Shown: one piece after another, positions 1 through 5,032 of the stretch
Position numbering within the stretch: the stretch's first letter is position 1
How the letters are laid out: each line of letters starts with the position of its first letter
Source of the DNA: Nocardioides seonyuensis
GTDB lineage: Bacteria > Actinomycetota > Actinomycetes > Propionibacteriales > Nocardioidaceae
Assembly: GCF_004683965.1 (NCBI RefSeq)
Contig: NZ_CP038436.1
Location: 1,860,001-1,924,000 of the forward strand
DNA length: 64,000 nucleotides
Direction: 5' to 3'
Notes under the pieces: generated by a model
Seen by the model: the letters and a program-made list of their open reading frames with translations, nothing else
Databases searched by the model: none
What the model was told of the DNA's origin: nothing
Made by a program: the position numbers and the translations under genes

Positions 1-280
1 CGGAGAGGTCGAGGACGACGCCATCGTCGACGAGCGAGTGCCCGGCGATGCCGTGACCGCCGCCGCGCACGGAGACGGCCAGGTCGTGGTCACGGGCCCA
101 GCGCAGGGCCGCGGCGACGTCGCGCGCGCCCTCGCACCGCGCAAGGAGCGCCGGCCGGCGGTCGATCTCGCCGTTCCAGATGCGCCGCTGGTCGTCGTAC
201 GACGGGTGGTCGGGGGTGATGAGCTCGCCGGAGAAGTCGCCGGCGAGCGCCTCGGTGGTGGGGATGTCGAGCACGGTCAT
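1..280 (-). CDS. FAD-binding oxidoreductase, N-terminal part (cut by window edge)
   Basis: Read on the minus strand from ATG at 280, the frame stays open to base 1, so only about 93 N-terminal residues are visible. They include RRPALLARCEG followed by VRGGGHGIAGHS, the region of PCMH/berberine-bridge-type FAD oxidoreductases that binds flavin; in that family the His of the GGGH segment is often a covalent FAD site. The substrate cannot be told from this fragment. The gene diverges from the HxlR regulator starting at 407, and a perfect palindrome lies between them at 364-381, so control by that regulator is an inference from arrangement. A weak purine-rich stretch (ggaggacacc) precedes the start. 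Confidence 0.85.
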   Translation of the reverse strand, partial: MTVLDIPTTEALAGDFSGELITPDHPSYDDQRRIWNGEIDRRPALLARCEGARDVAAALRWARDHDLAVSVRGGGHGIAGHSLVDDGVVLDLS

Positions 281-363
281 GGTGTCCTCCGGACGGTGGA
301 TCGGGGTCGGTGGGTGGTGCCTGACCACCGTCGCCCCGGGGAGGGGAGGCGCGCGAGTATCGA

Positions 364-381
364 TTCTGTACTGGTACAGAA
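364..381. promoter_or_regulatory. Perfect 8+2+8 palindrome, probable HxlR operator
   Basis: TTCTGTAC-TG-GTACAGAA has fully complementary 8-base arms around a 2-base centre. It lies between the divergent oxidoreductase (start 280) and HxlR gene (start 407). It overlaps the expected -35 region of the hxlR promoter, whose -10 is at 395-400. The position suits an autorepressor that also controls the oxidoreductase; binding is inferred. Confidence 0.6.
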
Positions 382-394
382 CCCGTAGCGGTCC

Positions 395-400
395 TACCGT
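395..400 (+). promoter_or_regulatory. -10 element of a probable leaderless hxlR promoter
   Basis: TACCGT lies 6 bases before the ATG at 407, the spacing expected when transcription starts at the start codon itself. The -35 position would fall in the 364-381 palindrome. No ribosome binding site precedes the ATG, in keeping with a leaderless message. Confidence 0.4.
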
Positions 401-406
401 CATGGG

Positions 407-1081
407 ATGACGACGACGTACGGACAGTTCTGCCCGGTGGCGATGGCCTCGGAGGTGCTCACCGAGAGGTGGACCCCGCTGGTGGTCCGCGAGCTCCTGT
501 GCGGCAGCACCCGCTTCAACGACCTGCGTCGCGGGGTCCCGCTCATGTCACCGGCCCTGCTCTCCAAGCGACTGAAGACCCTCGAGCGCGTCGGCGTGGT
601 CGACCACGTCGGCAGCGAGTACCACCTCACCGAGGCCGGCAGGGAGCTGTGGCCGGTCATCGAGTCCATGGGCATCTGGGGGCAGCGGTGGGCTCGCGGC
701 GACGTCATCGCCAAGCACTTCGACGCCTCCCTGCTGATGTGGGACATCCACCGCAACGTCGACACCGCGGCCCTGCCCGACCGGCGGGTGGTCGTGCACT
801 TCCACCTGCGCGGGTCCAGCGACGGGAAGAGCCACTTCTGGCTCGTGCTGGAGCCGTCGGCCGTGGACCTGTGCCTGACCGATCCCGGGCACGACGTCGA
901 CGTGGAGGTCGCCGGCCACGTGGAGACGATGATCGACTACTGGATGGGGCGCCGCGACCTGCTGGGCGCGGTCAAGGCCGGGGACCTGGCCATCGCGGGT
1001 CCGCGCCTGCTCGTGCGCGAGCTGCCGACGTGGTTCACCCGCAGCCCGTTCGCCCCGGTGCCGCTGCCCGTGGGTGCGTGA
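407..1081 (+). CDS. HxlR-family winged-helix regulator with C-terminal ligand-type domain
   Basis: 224 aa. Residues 1-95 match the HxlR winged helix: CPVAMASEVLTERWTPLVVREL, then RFNDLRRGVPLMSPALLSKRLKTLE (recognition helix) and the wing region GVVDHVGSEYHLTEAGREL. The Cys near residue 8 is the position often used for redox or electrophile sensing in this family. Most HxlR proteins end near 110-130 aa; this one has about 120 further residues, as in actinobacterial HxlR proteins with an SCP2-like C-terminal part, so ligand control is possible. It is divergent from an FAD oxidoreductase with a palindromic site between, and followed 30 bp later by a YjbR-like gene. Confidence 0.88.
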   Translation: MTTTYGQFCPVAMASEVLTERWTPLVVRELLCGSTRFNDLRRGVPLMSPALLSKRLKTLERVGVVDHVGSEYHLTEAGRELWPVIESMGIWGQRWARGDVIAKHFDASLLMWDIHRNVDTAALPDRRVVVHFHLRGSSDGKSHFWLVLEPSAVDLCLTDPGHDVDVEVAGHVETMIDYWMGRRDLLGAVKAGDLAIAGPRLLVRELPTWFTRSPFAPVPLPVGA

Positions 1082-1111
1082 GTGTCGTAGCCGGGTGGGA
1101 GGCTGTACGAC

Positions 1112-1483
1112 GTGGCACTCGCTGACCGACCGCTCGTCCCGGAGGCCTGGGTGCGCCGCGTCGACGCGGTGCTCGGAGCCCTGTCCAGGTGCGCGCAGGA
1201 GCCGGCATGGACGGGCACCCGCTGGCGGGTGGGAGGTGCCACGGTCGCCCACATCTTCGGCGGCGAGGACCAGGTCTTCCGGATCACCTTCCGCGGTGAG
1301 CCCGACGAGGTGGCGGCGTTCGAGCACATGGGCGGGCCCTACTTCCGCTCCGGCTGGGGCGGCAACGCCATCGGGCTCGTCCTCGACGACGACACCGACT
1401 GGGACGAGCTCGCCGAGCTCCTCACCGACTCCTACTGCATCCAGGCGCCCCCCAGCCTCGCCGAGCAGGTCGCCCGCCCCTGA
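1112..1483 (+). CDS. MmcQ/YjbR-like protein
   Basis: 123 aa, GTG start preceded by ggtgggaggc at a suitable distance. The protein has the small alpha/beta layout of the MmcQ/YjbR family (a CyaY-like fold): an N-terminal helix, then VGGATVAHIFGGEDQVFRITFRG, and a C-terminal WDELAELLTDSYCIQAP segment resembling the family's conserved end. Family members are often annotated as DNA-binding but their role is unsettled. It follows the HxlR gene on the same strand by 30 bp and converges on the next gene with a 19-bp gap. Confidence 0.7.
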   Translation: MALADRPLVPEAWVRRVDAVLGALSRCAQEPAWTGTRWRVGGATVAHIFGGEDQVFRITFRGEPDEVAAFEHMGGPYFRSGWGGNAIGLVLDDDTDWDELAELLTDSYCIQAPPSLAEQVARP

Positions 1484-1502
1484 GGCCCGGGGGTCACGCG
1501 CT

Positions 1503-1853
1503 TCAGGGCGCGGGGGAGCAGGTCGCGACGGAGGTGGCGAACCAGTTGTCGTGCCTCCCGCGCTCCACCTTGATGATGGCCTCGAGGCGGACCGCGTCGT
1601 CGTAGCTGTAGTAGGTGACGGCGTCGTCGCCCTCGTCGGGCGACCTGGGGTCACTCGCGACGTGCGGGAGCCGGCCGAACGCCTGCTTCAGGGCCGCGCC
1701 AGGCGTCCGCTGGCCCGTGTAGTCCGTCGTCGTGTCCCCGGGGTTGGACGTGATGACCATGCCGTGCTCGCAGTGGGTCGGGCGCTGGCCCTGCCACACG
1801 ATCAACCCCGAGATCAGGCTGCCTCCGAGGAGACCCAGGAGCAGCCACTTCAT
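1503..1853 (-). CDS. Small membrane-anchored protein of unknown function
   Basis: 116 aa from ATG at 1853. The protein opens with MKWLLLGLLGGSLISGLIVW, a single membrane helix or uncleaved signal, then an exported part of about 95 residues with two Cys (THCEHG and ATCSPAP) that could form a disulfide. No family was recognised. An ATG at 1883 would add 10 residues, but it lies inside a palindromic repeat and lacks a ribosome binding site, so the shorter form starting directly at the hydrophobic segment is preferred. It sits alone between the convergent YjbR-like gene and the cupin gene. Confidence 0.6.
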   Translation of the reverse strand: MKWLLLGLLGGSLISGLIVWQGQRPTHCEHGMVITSNPGDTTTDYTGQRTPGAALKQAFGRLPHVASDPRSPDEGDDAVTYYSYDDAVRLEAIIKVERGRHDNWFATSVATCSPAP

Positions 1854-1874
1854 GCTGCGGAGAGTAGCGACAAG

Positions 1875-1922
1875 ATCCGTCATGCGAAGCCGAACGCATG
1901 CGTGCGGTTCCGCATGACGGAT
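1875..1922. repeat. 48-bp imperfect palindrome with perfect 12-bp arms (REP-like)
   Basis: ATCCGTCATGCG at 1875-1886 is the exact reverse complement of CGCATGACGGAT at 1911-1922. The middle is also nearly symmetric around CGCATGCG. It lies between the cupin gene's stop (1932) and the start region of the small membrane gene, so it could end cupin transcription. A diverged 46-bp relative lies within the E2 gene at 59548-59593, which argues for a dispersed repeat rather than only a terminator. Confidence 0.75.
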
Positions 1923-1931
1923 GGAGCCTGG

Positions 1932-2411
1932 TCAGAGCCAGTGGTTGTCGTGCTCGGCCATGAACGCGGCGTACTGGTCCTGGTCCATGTCGCCGATGCC
2001 CTCGGCCAGGGCCTCGAAGTAGGCCTCGCGAGGAGCGCCGGGCGCGAAGTGGAGCAGCATCTTGGCCGCTCCGTCCTCGTTGCGGAAGCCATGGACGCCG
2101 CCCGCGGGCACGTGGGCGAAGTCGCCGGCGTGGCACTTCACCCAGGCCTTGCCGTCATAGATGGAGACGGTGCCCTCGAGGATGTAGAACGACTCGGTGA
2201 TCGTGCGGTGGAAGTGCGCCGCGGGACCGCTCTCGGGGCCGGCGAACTCCCAGCGGTAGAGGCCGAAGGTTCCGGTCGTCTCGGTTCCCTGGGCGAGGTA
2301 GAAGACCTTGTTGCCGTTGGGGTAGACGGTGGCCGGCTCGATCCCGGCGCGCACGACGTGCGCGGAGACCTCGCCGGACTCACCGTCGTAGAGCGGCGGC
2401 GGGTAGCTCAT
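1932..2411 (-). CDS. Cupin-domain protein
   Basis: 159 aa. The middle has the two cupin motifs: HFHRTITESFYILEGTVSI (motif 1, with the H-x-H and the E metal ligands) and GDFAHVPAGGVHGFRN (motif 2, with the last His). This is a small single-domain beta barrel of the type found in dioxygenases, isomerases and sensor proteins; the substrate cannot be assigned. Its ATG shares one base with the stop of the upstream VOC gene, so the two are translationally coupled and probably act on related small molecules. Confidence 0.85.
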   Translation of the reverse strand: MSYPPPLYDGESGEVSAHVVRAGIEPATVYPNGNKVFYLAQGTETTGTFGLYRWEFAGPESGPAAHFHRTITESFYILEGTVSIYDGKAWVKCHAGDFAHVPAGGVHGFRNEDGAAKMLLHFAPGAPREAYFEALAEGIGDMDQDQYAAFMAEHDNHWL

Positions 2412-2872
2412 CAGGCGCGGGCCGCGTCGTACTGCCGCTGGATCTCCTCGGAGGAGACCTCTGCCGGCTGGCTGACCCGGACGGAGTTGCCGAAGGGGTC
2501 CCGGGCGCCGAAGTCGGTGCCGTAGGGCTGCTCGACGACCTCCTGGGTGATCTCGGCGCCCGCGGCGACCACGGCGTCGTACGTCGCGTGGATGTCGTCG
2601 CTGGTGAGGAAGATGCCGCCGAGGGCACCCTTGGTGAGGAGGTCGCGCACCTGGGCGGCGGTCTCCTGGTCGTGCATCGGCGCCCCGGGGACGGAGAGGA
2701 GCACGAGGTGCTCGGGGTCGGTGGGGAGGGCGATGGTCAACCAGCGCATGAAGCCCATGTCGACGTCGTCCTTGACCTCGAACCCGAGGACGCCGCAGTA
2801 GAACGACAGCGCCTCTTCCTGGTCGAGGACGTGGAGGGTGGTGATCCTGAGGGTCTTGATGTGGTTCGTCAT
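2411..2872 (-). CDS. VOC-family (glyoxalase/bleomycin-resistance-like) protein
   Basis: 153 aa from ATG at 2872. The protein has the beta-alpha-beta-beta-beta repeats of the vicinal oxygen chelate fold: TTLHVLDQEEALSFYCGVLGFEV in the first half and LGGIFLTSDDIHATYDAVVAAG then DFGARDPFGNSVRV in the second. Such proteins are lyases, dioxygenases or antibiotic-binding proteins. A GTG at 2893 would add 7 residues but overlap the AraC gene's end; neither start has a clear ribosome binding site, and the shorter begins just before the first strand. It lies between an AraC regulator (10 bp upstream) and a cupin gene, a common regulator-VOC arrangement. Confidence 0.85.
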   Translation of the reverse strand: MTNHIKTLRITTLHVLDQEEALSFYCGVLGFEVKDDVDMGFMRWLTIALPTDPEHLVLLSVPGAPMHDQETAAQVRDLLTKGALGGIFLTSDDIHATYDAVVAAGAEITQEVVEQPYGTDFGARDPFGNSVRVSQPAEVSSEEIQRQYDAARA

Positions 2873-2882
2873 GACCAGAACG

Positions 2883-3317
2883 CTAGGGGCCACCGGGCAG
2901 GTCGCGCTTCTCCGAAACCACTGTCCCCTCCCGGGGCCTCGTCCAGGCGGCGATGAAGCAGGACGGCACGTGCACCGGCTCGTGGGTCGCGCGGAACTCG
3001 CTCGGCGAGCAGCCGACGATCGTGCTGAAGGTGCGGCTGAACGTGCCGAGGCTGGCGAACCCGACGTCCCACGCCACCTCCGTCACCGGCCGGTCGGTCT
3101 GCCGGAGCAGGGTCATCGCCCGCTCGACGCGGCGCCGCTGGAGGTAGCGGTGCGGGGTCTCGCCGAACGTCTCCTTGAAGACGCGGGCGAACTGCGACAC
3201 CGACAGGTGGGCGATGCCGGCCAGGGCGGGCACGTCCAGCGGCTCCGCGAACCGACGGTCCATCGCGTCGCGCGCACGCAGCATCCGCCGGTTGGTGTCC
3301 TCGGAGGGGGTCAGCAC
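2883..3317 (-). CDS. AraC-family DNA-binding regulator (short, DNA-binding domain only)
   Basis: 144 aa, GTG start. Residues 10-110 are the double helix-turn-helix of AraC/XylS proteins: LAGIAHLSVSQFARVFKETF and VTEVAWDVGFASLGTFSRTF followed by GCSPSEFR. No N-terminal ligand domain is present; the protein is essentially the C-terminal module plus a 30-residue tail. It is probably the local regulator of the VOC and cupin genes downstream on the same strand. A hairpin with a 14-bp perfect stem lies just upstream at 3328-3362. Confidence 0.88.
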   Translation of the reverse strand: MLTPSEDTNRRMLRARDAMDRRFAEPLDVPALAGIAHLSVSQFARVFKETFGETPHRYLQRRRVERAMTLLRQTDRPVTEVAWDVGFASLGTFSRTFSTIVGCSPSEFRATHEPVHVPSCFIAAWTRPREGTVVSEKRDLPGGP

Positions 3318-3327
3318 GAGTACGACG

Positions 3328-3362
3328 CTAGCGACGCCCGGGCCGCGGCCGGGCGTCGCTAG
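3328..3362. terminator. Hairpin with a 14-bp perfect stem
   Basis: CTAGCGACGCCCGG (3328-3341) pairs fully with 3349-3362 around a 7-base loop. It lies 10 bp before the AraC gene start and downstream of the membrane protein gene ending at 3429. It may be the second of two stacked terminators or an operator for the AraC gene. No U-tract follows. Confidence 0.5.
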
Positions 3363-3376
3363 GTCCCCGAGAATGC

Positions 3377-3416
3377 GGACTGACCGGCCCCTCGGGGGGA
3401 TAGGGCCGGCCAGTCC
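3377..3416 (-). terminator. Hairpin terminator after the sigma-partner gene
   Basis: GGACTGACCGGCCC at 3377-3390 pairs with GGGCCGGCCAGTCC at 3403-3416, one G-T wobble in 14 positions, with a 12-base loop. It is 12 bp past the stop of the gene ending at 3429, where an intrinsic terminator would lie for the minus-strand operon. Confidence 0.6.
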
Positions 3417-3428
3417 ACGCCTGTGGTG

Positions 3429-4334
3429 TCAGCTCTTGCCGACGCCCTCCGGCTTCCCCCCTGCGGTCTTGACGGGCTTCGTGGGATTCGAGGCCTTGGT
3501 CGGCAGGACGGGGTTCGTGGGCTTGGCCGGGGTGGTCGGCTTCGCGGGCTTGGTCGGCAGGACCGGGTTCGTGGGCTTGGCCGGGGTGGTCGGCTTCACG
3601 GGCTTGGTGGGGGCGGGCTTGGCCGGCTTGGTCTTCTCGGGCTTGACCGGCTCGGGCTTCTCCGTCCTGGGCTCACCGATCAGCGAGACGCAGTAGGTCG
3701 CGATGGCGTCCTTGCCGCCGGCGGCCGTGGCGAGCGCGGCGAAGGCGGCGCTGTCGAGGGACTTGCCCTTGTCGGTGCGGTTGCCGTTCTGGAAGGCGTT
3801 GCAGAGGCCCTCGAGGTTGGGCGTGGGGGCGGCCTTGGTCTCGGGGGACTCGGTGGGGGTCTCCGAGGGGGTCTCCGTCGGCGTCTCCGACGCGCCCTCC
3901 GTGGTGGTCGCCGTCTCAGTCGCGGTCTCGGTGGCCGTGGTGCTCGCCGTCTCGCTGGGCGAGTCAGTGGCGTGCTTGGCGACGGCCTCGGTGGCACGGT
4001 CGGACGCCTGGTCCGGGAGCGTCGGCAGGTGACCGGTCGCGGCGAGCGCGAGGCCGCCGGAGGTCAGTGCGACGACGGCGCCGGTGGCGAGGAAGGCCTT
4101 CGCGGCGGTGCGTGTGGTCTTGGGCACGGGGGAGTCGCTCCTCGAAGTCGTGGCAGGACTGAGACGAGCCGCGTGGAAGGCGGCGACCGCGGCGTCCTCA
4201 CGCAGCAGCTCACCGGGGCGAGCAGGCGCGGCGACCGCGTCCAGCACCGGTCCGACGGCGTGGTCGGACTGCGCCGGCGACGCGAGGATCTCCTCGGCGT
4301 CTCGGCGCGACAGGCGGCGGTCGTGGTTGCTCAT
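3429..4334 (-). CDS. Single-span membrane protein with Thr/Glu-rich and Lys-Pro repeats; probable partner of the adjacent ECF sigma factor
   Basis: 301 aa. A 70-residue cytoplasmic start (MSNHDRRLSRRDAEEIL) precedes one membrane helix around residues 78-98 (AFLATGAVVALTSGGLALAA). Outside lie a low-complexity Thr/Glu/Ser stretch, a small region with two Cys (LEGLCNAF and ATYCVSL) and a long Pro-Lys-Thr tail containing an exact 18-residue repeat. The ATG overlaps the ECF sigma stop by 4 bp, so an anti-sigma role is inferred from context; no HxxxCxxC zinc anti-sigma motif is present in the cytoplasmic part. The Lys-Pro tail could span or bind the cell wall. Confidence 0.65.
   Translation of the reverse strand: MSNHDRRLSRRDAEEILASPAQSDHAVGPVLDAVAAPARPGELLREDAAVAAFHAARLSPATTSRSDSPVPKTTRTAAKAFLATGAVVALTSGGLALAATGHLPTLPDQASDRATEAVAKHATDSPSETASTTATETATETATTTEGASETPTETPSETPTESPETKAAPTPNLEGLCNAFQNGNRTDKGKSLDSAAFAALATAAGGKDAIATYCVSLIGEPRTEKPEPVKPEKTKPAKPAPTKPVKPTTPAKPTNPVLPTKPAKPTTPAKPTNPVLPTKASNPTKPVKTAGGKPEGVGKS
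3496..3603. repeat. Two copies of a 54-bp in-frame tandem repeat
   Basis: The block beginning ttggtcggcagga at 3496 recurs at 3550, so the period is 54 bp, or 18 codons. It encodes the repeated Lys-Pro-Thr-rich segment (NPVLPTKPAKPTTPAKPT) of the membrane protein at 3429-4334. Copies differ by a few bases, as expected for slipped-strand expansion. Confidence 0.8.
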
Positions 4335-4948
4335 CTCGGTCCCTCAGCGTCGGGAGCGCGCGAAGTGTCACGGGTCCTCGGAAAAAACTCAGAAAAATTC
4401 TCCGGGTGCTTCTTCAGCTCTCTCTCCAGGGCCCGCAGCCCACGGTGCGTGGCACTGCGGACCGCCCCGGGACGCTTGCCCAGGATGCGGGCCGCTGTGG
4501 GGGCGTCGAACCCCAGGACCGTGCGCAGCATGATCGCCTCGGCCTGGTCGCGCGGGAGGTCCGCGACCAGCGCGAGAGCGGCGTCGGTGCCGCTCGCGTC
4601 GAGGACCTCCCGCTCGACGTCAGCGTCGGAGGGGCGGTCCAGCAGGTCGTCGAGCCCCGTCTCGCGGGTGCGCTGCCGCCGGCGCAGGTGGTCGAGGGCA
4701 CGGTTGCGGCCGATGGTGGTCAACCAGCCGCGGAAGCCGTCCGCCCCGCCGCTGAACCTGTCCAGGTCGCGGAAGGCCTGCGCCCACGCCTCGCTGGCCA
4801 CGTCATCCGCGTCGTCGACCCCGACCAGGACCGTGAGGTAGCGCAACAGCGGCGGGTGCACCGTCCGGTAGACCTCGCGGAACGCCGCCTCGTCGCCGCC
4901 GAGCATCCGCTCGACGGCCGGGTCGAGCGGGTCAGCGGACTCGGACAC
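4331..4948 (-). CDS. ECF-type RNA polymerase sigma factor
   Basis: 205 aa, GTG start. Region 2 is DDADDVASEAWAQAFRDLDRF followed by GFRGWLTTIGRNRALDHLRRR, and region 4 is LPRDQAEAIMLRTVLGFDAPTAARILGKRPGAVRSATHRGLRAL, the standard ECF sigma-70 arrangement. It overlaps the downstream membrane protein gene by 4 bp (ATGA) and is likely controlled by it. On its own strand a TAGAAC box at 4957-4962 lies 8 bases before the start, a possible leaderless promoter. It diverges from the SARP gene. The regulon is unknown. Confidence 0.88.
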   Translation of the reverse strand: MSESADPLDPAVERMLGGDEAAFREVYRTVHPPLLRYLTVLVGVDDADDVASEAWAQAFRDLDRFSGGADGFRGWLTTIGRNRALDHLRRRQRTRETGLDDLLDRPSDADVEREVLDASGTDAALALVADLPRDQAEAIMLRTVLGFDAPTAARILGKRPGAVRSATHRGLRALERELKKHPENFSEFFPRTRDTSRAPDAEGPR

Positions 4949-4956
4949 GCGGCAAG

Positions 4957-4962
4957 GTTCTA
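4957..4962 (-). promoter_or_regulatory. Possible -10 box for the ECF sigma gene
   Basis: TAGAAC on the minus strand, 8 bases before the GTG at 4948. It fits the leaderless pattern seen at other genes here, though the last base is C rather than T. Confidence 0.3.
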
Positions 4963-5032
4963 CCCCACGACCTCAAGCCGCAAGGACGCATCCCGGCCCG
5001 GAGGGGTCCCCACAGGCGGCAGACTGTCGGGC

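Noticed and set aside
4406..5032. N-terminal extension of the SARP gene
   Set aside because: The upstream frame is antisense to the ECF sigma gene, and SARP homology begins right after GTG 5033.
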